This document shows positions 1 through 6,118 of a stretch of DNA of 10,840 nt, one piece after another. A model generated the notes under the pieces. That model was not told where the DNA came from. It did not search any database and worked only from the letters and a program-made list of their open reading frames with translations. Both the position numbers and the translations under genes were made by a program. This DNA is from JAYZVT01 sp050248375 (lineage in GTDB: Bacteria > Pseudomonadota > Alphaproteobacteria > Rhizobiales > Methyloligellaceae): assembly GCA_050248375.1 (NCBI GenBank), contig JBFWSL010000117.1, forward strand, positions 1 through 10,840, given 5' to 3'. Numbering within the stretch: position 1 is the first letter of the stretch; every line of letters begins with the position of its first letter.

Positions 1-2390
1 GCTTCGAGCCCGCCAAGGCCGGACGCTGCCGTGTCGAATTGCTGCAGCGCCTGCTCGAGCTGCTGCGCGAGGCGAGGCGGCATGGCGTCTCGGTAACCAT
101 CGACGCCGAGGAGGCGGAACGTCTCGACCTGACCCTGGAGATGTTCGCGGAAGCTGCCCTGGACGACAGCCTGCGCGGATGGAACGGTGTCGGCCTCGCC
201 GTGCAGGCGTACTCCAAGCGGGCGGTGCCGGTGCTCGAGTGGCTGGCCGAGATGGCGCGGTTCTGCGGGCGGCGGATTCCTGTCCGGCTCGTCAAGGGCG
301 CCTATTGGGACGCCGAGATCAAGGCGGCGCAGGAACAGGGGTTGTCGGATTACCCGGTATTCACCCGCAAGTCGAACACGGATGTCTCCTATCTGGCCTG
401 CGCGAAGCTGCTGCTGTCCCGCCCGGACTGCTTCTATCCGCAGTTCGCCAGCCACAACGCCCATACCATCGCCGCGGTGCATGCGCTCGCCGCACCCAAG
501 GCCGACTACGAGTTCCAGCGGCTGCACGGCATGGGCGAGGGGCTCTATGAGGCGGTCATCGATCCGGCGCGGCTGGACCGGCAGACGAGAATCTACGCGC
601 CCGTGGGCAGCCACGAGGACCTGCTTGCCTATCTCGTCCGCCGGCTGCTTGAGAATGGCTCCAATACATCGTTCGTGCACCGCCTCGCCGACGATGCGGC
701 GCCCATCGGTGAGCTGATCGCCGATCCCGTCGCGCGCGTCTCGGCGTTGAAGACGCGCCGCCATCCCGGCATTCCGCTGCCCGCCGGTATCTTCGGCGCC
801 AGCCGCCACAACAGTCACGGACTGCCACTGTGGCTGGATGGAGAGCGCCAGGACCTGCAGGCACGTATGGAAGAGGTGCTGCGCCGTGGAGACCTGACGG
901 CCGCGCCCATTGTTGGCGGCGTGGAGCGGCCGGGCAAGGGCGCCAGGCCGGTCGCCTCGCCGCATGACCGCGGTGTGCAGGTCGGCGCCGTGTCCAGCGC
1001 CGGCGGGGATGACATCGAGGCCGCTCTGAAATCGGCGTCTGGGGCTGCGGAAAGCTGGGACCGTCTCGGCGGTCAGGCCCGCGCGGACATTCTTGCTGCC
1101 GCCTCGGATATCTTCGAACAGCACCGCGCCGAGTTCCTGGCGATCATGGTGCGCGAGGCGGGCAAGACACTGAAGAACGCGCAAGGAGACCTGCGCGAAG
1201 CGGTCGATTTCCTCCGCTATTACGCGTCCGAGGCGCGACGGCAATTCGCCGGTCCGATGACGCTTCCCGGGCCCACCGGCGAGCGCAACGAACTGAGCCT
1301 GCATGGCCGTGGTGTTTTCGCCTGCATCTCGCCGTGGAACTTCCCGCTGGCGATCTTCACCGGTCAGGTCGCCGCGGCGCTCGCCGCGGGCAACGCCGTG
1401 GTTGCCAAGCCCGCCGAGCAGACGCCTCTCATCGCCGCGCTCGCCGTGCGGCTGCTGCATCGGGCCGGCGTGCCGGGGGACGTGCTGCACCTGCTTCCCG
1501 GAGACGGCCCGACGGTGGGCGCGGCGCTGGTAGCCGACCCGCGTGTGAGTGGTGTGGCCTTCACCGGCTCCAACGAGACCGCCGCGTCCATCAATCGCAC
1601 GCTTGCCGAGCGTAAGGGCCCAATCGTGCCGCTGATCGCCGAAACCGGCGGCATCAATGCCATGATCGTGGATTCCTCCGCGCTTCCGGAACAGGTGGTG
1701 CGGGACGCGGTGACGTCGGCCTTCGACAGCGCCGGGCAGCGATGCTCGGCCTTGCGCCTCCTGTGTCTGCAGGAGGATTCAGCCGACCGGATCGTCGCGA
1801 TGCTCCTGGGCGCGATCGAGGAACTCGCCATCGGCGACCCCCTGGACTTCGCCACTGATGTGGGGCCGGTTATCGACCAGGAGGCCAAGCGCGCCCTCGA
1901 TGCCCACAAGCAGCGTATGCGTGGAGAAGCGAAGGAGTTGATCGATCTGCCGCTGCATGGCTGCGACAGGGGTTCCTATGTGAGCCCGGCCGTCTACCAG
2001 GTCGGTTCGGTGGGAGCGCTACAGCGCGAGGTCTTCGGACCGGTCCTGCATCTGGTGCGCTATCGCGCGGACCGGCTCGGGCAGCTCTGCGACGCCATCA
2101 ATGCCACCGGCTACGGGCTCACCGCCGGAATCCATACCCGTATCGAGAGCACCGCCGCGTTCATCTCCTCGCGCCTCAGGGTCGGCAATCTCTATATCAA
2201 CCGCAACCAGATCGGGGCCGTGGTTGGCGTGCAGCCCTTCGGCGGCGAGGGCCTGTCCGGCACCGGCCCGAAAGCCGGAGGTCCGCACACCCTGGCGCGC
2301 TTCGCTGTCGAGCGGACGCGGAGCACGGATATCACCGCCTCCGGCGGCAACGCTGCCCTGCTTTCGTTGCGGCCCGAGGATCGCGACTAG
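1..2390 (+). CDS. putA: Bifunctional proline dehydrogenase / L-glutamate gamma-semialdehyde dehydrogenase PutA, 5' truncated by window edge
   Basis: Oxidises proline to P5C (FAD-dependent PRODH domain) and then glutamate semialdehyde to glutamate (NAD-dependent ALDH domain), normally membrane-associated. The open frame runs from base 3 without an upstream stop, so the TTG at 39 is an internal Leu codon and the N-terminus lies outside the window; 795 residues are visible. Residues 1 to about 235 are the end of the PRODH barrel, with the RLVKGAYWD strand, the QFASHNAHT strand and the substrate-binding Arg pair R213-R214 in YLVRRLLENG. The ALDH domain spans about 330-780, with ISPWNFPLAIFTGQ, general base E547 (AETGG) and nucleophile C581 (SAGQRCSA), 34 residues apart as in E. 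coli PutA. The protein ends soon after the ALDH fold, so it is the short type without the extra C-terminal domain of long PutAs. An N-terminal DNA-binding domain cannot be judged from here. Confidence 0.97.
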   Translation, partial: FEPAKAGRCRVELLQRLLELLREARRHGVSVTIDAEEAERLDLTLEMFAEAALDDSLRGWNGVGLAVQAYSKRAVPVLEWLAEMARFCGRRIPVRLVKGAYWDAEIKAAQEQGLSDYPVFTRKSNTDVSYLACAKLLLSRPDCFYPQFASHNAHTIAAVHALAAPKADYEFQRLHGMGEGLYEAVIDPARLDRQTRIYAPVGSHEDLLAYLVRRLLENGSNTSFVHRLADDAAPIGELIADPVARVSALKTRRHPGIPLPAGIFGASRHNSHGLPLWLDGERQDLQARMEEVLRRGDLTAAPIVGGVERPGKGARPVASPHDRGVQVGAVSSAGGDDIEAALKSASGAAESWDRLGGQARADILAAASDIFEQHRAEFLAIMVREAGKTLKNAQGDLREAVDFLRYYASEARRQFAGPMTLPGPTGERNELSLHGRGVFACISPWNFPLAIFTGQVAAALAAGNAVVAKPAEQTPLIAALAVRLLHRAGVPGDVLHLLPGDGPTVGAALVADPRVSGVAFTGSNETAASINRTLAERKGPIVPLIAETGGINAMIVDSSALPEQVVRDAVTSAFDSAGQRCSALRLLCLQEDSADRIVAMLLGAIEELAIGDPLDFATDVGPVIDQEAKRALDAHKQRMRGEAKELIDLPLHGCDRGSYVSPAVYQVGSVGALQREVFGPVLHLVRYRADRLGQLCDAINATGYGLTAGIHTRIESTAAFISSRLRVGNLYINRNQIGAVVGVQPFGGEGLSGTGPKAGGPHTLARFAVERTRSTDITASGGNAALLSLRPEDRD

Positions 2391-2417
2391 CCGGGCACCG
2401 GCATATTGCCGCCCCGG
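2391..2417 (+). other. Imperfect GC-rich hairpin directly after the putA stop
   Basis: The base immediately after the TAG begins an imperfect stem-loop. The outer arms are CCGGG (2391-2395) and CCCGG (2413-2417). The inner arms are CGGCA (2399-2403) and TGCCG (2407-2411), closing on a 3-nt loop. No T-tract follows, so it is not a canonical intrinsic terminator; it may protect the 3' end of the putA transcript or assist Rho-dependent ending. The rest of the gap to the next gene (to 2492) shows no further clear element. Confidence 0.35.
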
Positions 2418-2492
2418 ACCGGACGTCATATGTGAATGGTGACCGCGGAACCCGGCGACCGGCGCCGGACCCGCCTGTGAACCAGGGTTGCG

Positions 2493-3227
2493 ATGGCTAC
2501 GAAGGACAAAGCGCCTGCCAGGACCGGCTCGGCGAAGGCTCCGGAAAGGATTTCCGGTGAAGCCGAGGTCTCGGCGTTTCTGGACAAGGTGAACCGGCTG
2601 GCTCCGGCGGTGACCACGGGCCGCGGCCGGTTGATCTTTGCCATGGACGCCACCATGAGCCGCCAGCCCACCTGGGACATGGCGCTCGGCCTCCAGGCCG
2701 ACATGTTCCGGGCCGTCAAGGAAATCGGCGGCCTCAATGTCCAGCTCGTCTACTTCCGTGGCCTTGGCGAATGCCGGGCCAGCAAATGGGTGGACGATCC
2801 GGATGCTCTCGCCCGGCTGATGACCAGGGTCTCCTGCCAGGGCGGCTATACGCAGATCGCGCGTGTGCTGACCCATGCCCGGGCGGAATCGGAAAAGACA
2901 AAGGTCAATGCGGTCGTCTATGTGGGGGACTGCATGGAAGAGGACGTGGACCACCTCTGTGCCCTAGCGGGCGAACTCGGGCTGCTGGGCAGTCCTGTAT
3001 TCATGTTTCAGGAAGGGCACGACGCGCGCGCCGAACGCGCGTTCAGGGAAATCGCGCGCCTGTCGGGCGGCGCCTGGTGCCGCTTCGACGAGGGTTCCGC
3101 GGCGCAGTTGCGGGAGCTTCTGAGCGCCGTCGCAGTCTACGCCGCCGGGGGGCGCAAGGCCCTTGCCGACATGGACAGGACCCGGGGCACGCGACTGCTG
3201 CTCGAGCAACTCGGCGGCGCGGAATAA
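2493..3227 (+). CDS. VWA (von Willebrand factor A)-domain protein, uncharacterised
   Basis: 244-residue soluble protein without signal peptide or membrane segment. One VWA domain fills residues 45 to about 205. The metal-ion-dependent adhesion site looks intact: D52-x-T54-x-S56 after a hydrophobic strand (RLIFAMD), then T120 in GGYTQI and D146 in VVYVGD. VWA domains bind a divalent cation and mediate protein-protein contacts, often with AAA+ or chaperone partners. The first 25 residues are Lys/Ala/Pro-rich and probably disordered. The ATG at 2493 is the first plausible start in frame; the Shine-Dalgarno sequence is weak (CCAGGG). The stop lies 4 bp before the J-domain gene, so the two are probably co-transcribed and may work together. 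The exact role is unknown to me; domain assignment is secure, function is inference. Confidence 0.88.
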   Translation: MATKDKAPARTGSAKAPERISGEAEVSAFLDKVNRLAPAVTTGRGRLIFAMDATMSRQPTWDMALGLQADMFRAVKEIGGLNVQLVYFRGLGECRASKWVDDPDALARLMTRVSCQGGYTQIARVLTHARAESEKTKVNAVVYVGDCMEEDVDHLCALAGELGLLGSPVFMFQEGHDARAERAFREIARLSGGAWCRFDEGSAAQLRELLSAVAVYAAGGRKALADMDRTRGTRLLLEQLGGAE

Positions 3228-3231
3228 CCGG

Positions 3232-3951
3232 ATGCCCTATTTCCTGGTTGGCCTCGCCCTGCTCGTACTGCTGCTTTACGGTACGCGAAAATTCGTCGGC
3301 GCGGATCCGAAGAAGCTCGCTCGCGGCGTGAAACGCTATGGCGGTGTCGGCGCCATCGCGCTGGGCGTGCTGATGGCTGTTCTCGGCCGTGGCGCGCTGG
3401 CTCTGCCGCTCTTCGTCGTCGGCTCGATGCTGCTCGGGCGTGGCGGCTTCCCCGGCTTCCCGTTCCCCGGCGGCGGCGGTCGCAGGAGCGCCGGCCAGGC
3501 GTCGCGCGTGCGCACCAGCATGATCGAGATGGAGCTCGATCACGACAGCGGCGATATGGACGGCACGGTACTGGGCGGCCGGTTCGAGGGCCGGGCGCTG
3601 TCGTCGCTTTCCTTCGAGGAGCATCTGCAACTGTGGAAGGAAGTCAGGGCCGCCGATGCCAACGGCGCCCAGCTTCTTCAGGCCTATCTTGATCGTGTGC
3701 ACGAGGGCTGGCGCGAACATGCCGACACCAGCGGCGGCGGGACGGGCAAGGGCGCGCGGCAGACGTCCGGGCCGATGACCGTTGACGAGGCTTACGAGAT
3801 TCTCGGGCTACGGCCCGGCGCTGACAAGGGCGAGGTGCGCAAGGCCCACCGTGACCTGATGAAGCGTCTGCATCCCGACCATGGCGGCTCGACCTACCTG
3901 GCGGCCCAGATCAACCAGGCCAAGGACCTGTTGCTCAAGTCGCTCGGCTGA
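3232..3951 (+). CDS. Membrane-anchored J-domain co-chaperone, Pam18/TIM14-like
   Basis: 239 residues. An N-terminal membrane segment (about 3-17) is followed by a second hydrophobic stretch (about 38-69, one long or two short helices), then a Gly/Pro/Phe linker (71-85). A conserved-looking central region follows (about 95-165, with DGTVLGGRFEGRALSSLS). The C-terminal J domain (about 184-237) carries the HPD motif at 214-216, needed to stimulate the ATPase of DnaK-type Hsp70s. The stretch HPDHGGSTYLAAQINQAKDL closely resembles mitochondrial Pam18/TIM14, and the anchor-first, J-last order is also shared. The ATG at 3232 is chosen over upstream in-frame codons because it follows the VWA stop by 4 bp, has GGAA 7 nt upstream and directly begins the membrane helix. 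It likely recruits DnaK to the inner membrane. The substrate is unknown. Confidence 0.88.
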   Translation: MPYFLVGLALLVLLLYGTRKFVGADPKKLARGVKRYGGVGAIALGVLMAVLGRGALALPLFVVGSMLLGRGGFPGFPFPGGGGRRSAGQASRVRTSMIEMELDHDSGDMDGTVLGGRFEGRALSSLSFEEHLQLWKEVRAADANGAQLLQAYLDRVHEGWREHADTSGGGTGKGARQTSGPMTVDEAYEILGLRPGADKGEVRKAHRDLMKRLHPDHGGSTYLAAQINQAKDLLLKSLG

Positions 3952-3952
3952 C

Positions 3953-3972
3953 TGCGGGCTATTCGGCCCGCA
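3953..3972. terminator. Hairpin across the convergent J-protein / carboxypeptidase junction
   Basis: A perfect 7-bp stem, TGCGGGC (3953-3959) and GCCCGCA (3966-3972), closes on the 6-nt loop TATTCG. It starts 1 nt after the J-protein stop and includes the TAG of the opposite gene. Neither strand has a T-tract after it, so termination efficiency is uncertain. By position it is the only candidate 3'-end structure for both converging transcripts. Confidence 0.35.
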
Positions 3973-5239
3973 TCACCACGCAGGCGATCGACCGGGCCTT
4001 CAACTGCGAACAGGCCGTGCGGGCGGAATTTTCCGAAAACCCGGCAAAGCGGGCCCGGTAGAGCTCGCGCTTGGTATCTTCGAACTTGACCATGATCGGG
4101 CTGTGTCCGTCGACCACCTCGCTGGCGCGCGCGGTGACTTCGGAAAGCACCTGCTCGGCGTCGCTGTGGCGCGAGAATGCCCCGATCTGGATATGGTATC
4201 CGCCATCTGCGGCGCTGTTCGTGGCCCGAGATCGGGCAGCGACGGGCGCGGCGGCCGGCGCTGCGTCCGCCGCCGGGGCGGAGGCAAGCATGGTCGCTGC
4301 CGTCCGCGTGCGGATGGCCCCGGAGGAAGGCGCCATCGAGGCGGTATACGCCGGCACCGAGGGAGCCGCCGGAGGTGGAAGCAACTCATCCGGCTTGCGG
4401 TTTGGAAGCGGCGGCCGCGTGGAGGGCGCCGGCGCCCGGTCGCTGGCCTTGGGAAAGGCCTGCGTGAGCAGCGTGCGCATATGCGCGTCCCGCCACTTCG
4501 AGGACGTCCCGCCGAGGACGACGCCGACCAGATGCTTGTTCTTGCGGCGGACCGAGGACATCAGGTTGAAGCCGGAGGCTCGGGTATAGCCGGTCTTGAT
4601 CCCGTCGGTGCCTTCGTAGTTGAACAACAGGCTGTTGTGATTGCGGTATTTGTTGCCCGCGTAGCTGAAGTACTTGGTATCGAAGTAGCCGTAATACTCC
4701 GGGAAGTCCTGCATGATGGCGCGGGCCAGAATGGCCATGTCCCGTGCTGTCGTCACCTGGTCCTTGTTGGGCAGGCCGGATGCGTTCTTGAAGGTAGTGC
4801 GCGTCATGCCGAGGTCCTGGGCCTTGGCGGTCATCATCCTGGCGAAATTCTCTTCCGAGCCGCCGATGTTTTCCGCCACCACCACAGCGGCGTCGTTGGC
4901 TGACTTGGTGACCAGCGCACGGATGGCGTCCACGACGCGGATGCTGCTGCCGGGCTTGAGGTTGAGCTTGGTCGGAGCCTGTCCGGCGGCGTGGGCGGAC
5001 ACGGAGAAGCGGCTGTCGAGCTTCACCTTGTCCTTGCTCAGCAGGTCGAACAGCAGGTAGAGGGTCATCACCTTCGTGAGCGAAGCCGGATAGCGCTCTG
5101 CGTCCGCGTTGCGGGAGAACAGGACCTTGCCCGTGTTCTGGTCCACGACGATGGCCGCATAGCGCGCAGCCGCATCCGCGGCGCCGGATTGACTGCCCAG
5201 GATCGAGGCAGCCATGGCGAGCACCAGCAAAAATCTCAC
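3959..5239 (-). CDS. D-alanyl-D-alanine carboxypeptidase (peptidase S11, PBP5/DacF-like) with C-terminal SPOR domain
   Basis: Periplasmic enzyme that trims the terminal D-Ala from peptidoglycan stem pentapeptides. The start is GTG at 5239: AAGG lies 7 nt upstream and the product then opens with a signal peptide (RFLLVLAMAASILG, cleavage near residues 20-25). A longer frame back to 5401 would add 54 low-complexity residues before the signal peptide and is rejected. In the resulting 426-residue protein the three S11 motifs are S53-L-T-K56 (nucleophile and base), S113-A-N115 and K215-T-G217. The usual PBP5 C-terminal beta domain is absent. Instead an Ala/Pro-rich linker (about 265-345) leads to a SPOR domain (about 346-424, beginning YHIQIGAFS), a fold known to bind denuded septal glycan. 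It is therefore probably a division-site enzyme. It converges on the J-protein gene with 7 bp between stops. Confidence 0.93.
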   Translation of the reverse strand: MRFLLVLAMAASILGSQSGAADAAARYAAIVVDQNTGKVLFSRNADAERYPASLTKVMTLYLLFDLLSKDKVKLDSRFSVSAHAAGQAPTKLNLKPGSSIRVVDAIRALVTKSANDAAVVVAENIGGSEENFARMMTAKAQDLGMTRTTFKNASGLPNKDQVTTARDMAILARAIMQDFPEYYGYFDTKYFSYAGNKYRNHNSLLFNYEGTDGIKTGYTRASGFNLMSSVRRKNKHLVGVVLGGTSSKWRDAHMRTLLTQAFPKASDRAPAPSTRPPLPNRKPDELLPPPAAPSVPAYTASMAPSSGAIRTRTAATMLASAPAADAAPAAAPVAARSRATNSAADGGYHIQIGAFSRHSDAEQVLSEVTARASEVVDGHSPIMVKFEDTKRELYRARFAGFSENSARTACSQLKARSIACVVMRAE

Positions 5240-5472
5240 ACGGCCGCCTTGCTCGCGGCCTGTAGCCTTTCGTGCAAACACGTCTTCCCCACGGAGCCTG
5301 AAGGCTCCATCCCGATACAACCTGCCTGGCGGGGCTCCCCAGGGGCGTTTCCGTCCCTTCCCGCCGCCACTTCCGCCTGCTGCGGACGCGGCTGTTCTCA
5401 AGGCTAGGCGGGTTCCGTTACCAAGGCGTTAAGTCATCGAGAGGCGGTTTATTGTGCGCCGCAAAAAATTTA
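5240..5472. promoter_or_regulatory. Left part of the divergent intergenic region (carboxypeptidase leader side)
   Basis: Gene-free DNA upstream of the minus-strand carboxypeptidase; with the phasin promoter to its right it makes a 337-bp divergent region. I could not place a convincing promoter for the minus-strand gene. Visible structure: a perfect 6-bp stem with 4-nt loop at 5293-5308 (GGAGCC / GGCTCC), which would lie in the leader of that gene; AAGG at 5247-5250 as its Shine-Dalgarno; and a near match to the CtrA pattern TTAA-N7-TTAA at 5418-5432 (one mismatch). The base composition turns sharply AT-rich from about 5445 rightwards, towards the phasin promoter. Confidence 0.4.
5455..5463. 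promoter_or_regulatory. PhaR-like operator palindrome, copy 1
   Basis: TGCGCCGCA, a TGC-N3-GCA palindrome within TTGTGCGCCGCAA, ends 9 bp upstream of the phasin -35 box. It fits the pattern TGCRNYGCA that I recall for the PHA-responsive repressor PhaR of Bradyrhizobium. It shares the flanking TTG with the two other copies. The operator role is inferred from the motif and from the phasin downstream; no phaR gene is in the window. Confidence 0.5.
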
Positions 5473-5501
5473 TTGACAGATTTTTGTGCAATGCATATAT
5501 G
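5473..5501 (+). promoter_or_regulatory. Sigma70-type promoter of the phasin gene
   Basis: TTGACA (5473-5478) is a perfect -35 box. At 17-bp spacing it is followed by TATATG (5496-5501), a 4/6 match to the -10 box, with a TG at 5492-5493 just upstream. This predicts transcription starting near 5508 and a leader of about 70 nt before the phasin start. The region is much more AT-rich than its surroundings. Two palindromic operator-like sites overlap the spacer/-10 and the predicted start point, which suggests repression by promoter occlusion. Confidence 0.7.
5487..5495. promoter_or_regulatory. PhaR-like operator palindrome, copy 2
   Basis: TGCAATGCA, in the context TTGTGCAATGCA, lies in the spacer and touches the -10 box of the phasin promoter. 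A repressor bound here would block RNA polymerase. It is the same TGC-N3-GCA form as the copies at 5455 and 5507. Confidence 0.6.
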
Positions 5502-5506
5502 AATTG

Positions 5507-5515
5507 TGCAACGCA
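5507..5515. promoter_or_regulatory. PhaR-like operator palindrome, copy 3
   Basis: TGCAACGCA, in the context TTGTGCAACGCA, sits at the predicted transcription start and is exactly 20 bp (about two helical turns) downstream of copy 2. The two sites are therefore on the same DNA face, as expected for cooperative binding. Confidence 0.6.
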
Positions 5516-5528
5516 ATACACCGCGGGA

Positions 5529-5544
5529 CACGGCGAGCGCCGTG
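5529..5544 (+). other. Hairpin in the phasin mRNA leader
   Basis: A perfect 6-bp stem, CACGGC (5529-5534) and GCCGTG (5539-5544), with the 4-nt loop GAGC. It lies between the predicted transcription start and the Shine-Dalgarno and does not cover the latter. It could stabilise the 5' end of an abundant mRNA. The role is inference. Confidence 0.4.
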
Positions 5545-5576
5545 AGGGCGGGATGTGAAATATTGGAGAGATGAAG

Positions 5577-5903
5577 ATGAAAGGTTTTGAGGATTTCCAG
5601 AAACTGGGCAAGGACAACTTCGAGTCTGCCGTGAAGACGTTTGGCGAGGTCAACAAGGGCTTCCAGGCCATCGCCACCGAATTTACCGATTTCTCGAAGA
5701 AGGCTTTCGAGGACGGTACCGCCACCTTCGAGAAGCTTGTTGGCGCCAAGACCCTCGAGCAGGCCATCGAGATTCAGACTTCCTATGCCAAGAAGGCCTA
5801 TGAGGACTACATGGCCCAGGCTTCCAAGATCGGTGAGATGTATGCCGACCTCGCCAAGGAAGCCTACAAGCCGGTCGAGACCGCGATGGCCAAGAAGGCC
5901 TGA
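5577..5903 (+). CDS. Phasin family protein (PHA granule-associated, phasin_2 type)
   Basis: Small amphipathic helical protein that coats polyhydroxyalkanoate granules and limits their coalescence. 108 residues, the usual length for this family (about 100-120), almost wholly helical by appearance, Lys/Glu/Ala/Phe-rich, without Cys or signal peptide. Recognisable stretches are FGEVNKGFQAIATEFTDFSKKAFEDGTATFEKL, given here as positions 22-54, and the later IEIQTSYAKKAYEDYMAQ. Two in-frame ATGs exist at 5571 and 5577. GGAG at 5565-5568 is only 2 nt from the first but 8 nt from the second, so the start at 5577 (MKGFEDF) is preferred. It has its own promoter with three PhaR-like palindromes and ends at a strong intrinsic terminator, so it is probably monocistronic and induced when PHA accumulates. 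Confidence 0.92.
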   Translation: MKGFEDFQKLGKDNFESAVKTFGEVNKGFQAIATEFTDFSKKAFEDGTATFEKLVGAKTLEQAIEIQTSYAKKAYEDYMAQASKIGEMYADLAKEAYKPVETAMAKKA

Positions 5904-5931
5904 TGCGTCCACCGCAAGTTTTCCCCTCAGG

Positions 5932-5966
5932 AAAGCCCGGCTTTGCAGCCGGGCTTTTCGCTTTTG
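5932..5966 (+). terminator. Intrinsic terminator of the phasin gene
   Basis: A perfect 11-bp stem, AAAGCCCGGCT (5932-5942) and AGCCGGGCTTT (5947-5957), closes on TTGC and runs into T-rich sequence (TTTT, then CGCTTTT). It begins 28 nt after the phasin stop. This is the clearest terminator in the window and separates the phasin from clpS. Confidence 0.88.
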
Positions 5967-6014
5967 AGGGAGGCGAAGGTCCGGTATCAGGTCAAGTATC
6001 GTTTATCGACACAT

Positions 6015-6042
6015 TTGCTGACAGCCCTACGATGCCGCTAGA
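6015..6042 (+). promoter_or_regulatory. Candidate promoter of clpS-clpA
   Basis: TTGCTG (6015-6020) and GCTAGA (6037-6042) with 16-bp spacing resemble the alphaproteobacterial housekeeping pattern TTGMCG / GCTANA (5/6 and 6/6). It lies between the phasin terminator and clpS, where a promoter is needed, and gives a leader of about 70 nt. No RpoH-type heat-shock promoter was recognised here. Confidence 0.35.
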
Positions 6043-6118
6043 CTATGTGGCAGAGTCGCCAGAGTGGCGTCGCATGTGCCCCAGGGACCACAGGAAGCCT
6101 GAAGAGCCTGATCTGACC

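Noticed and set aside
2406..2434. Possible promoter of the VWA gene: TTGCCG, then TATGTG at 17-bp spacing
   Set aside because: The -10 box matches only 3 of 6, and the -35 box falls inside the hairpin after putA. Too weak to list as a feature.
2019..2954. 311-codon minus-strand frame over putA and the VWA gene
   Set aside because: It crosses a gene boundary of two solid plus-strand genes and has no recognisable motif; shadow frame.
3881..4903. 340-codon plus-strand frame opposite the carboxypeptidase
   Set aside because: It lies antisense to a gene with intact catalytic motifs and a SPOR domain, and is low-complexity itself.
5240..5401. N-terminal extension of the carboxypeptidase to an ATG at 5401
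   Set aside because: It would put 54 Gly/Arg-rich residues before an otherwise well-formed signal peptide. GTG 5239 has a Shine-Dalgarno at proper distance.
5904..6118. ClpS starting near 5903 in the same open frame
   Set aside because: That start would overlap the phasin stop and be separated from the ClpS core by a strong terminator; the added sequence does not resemble ClpS.
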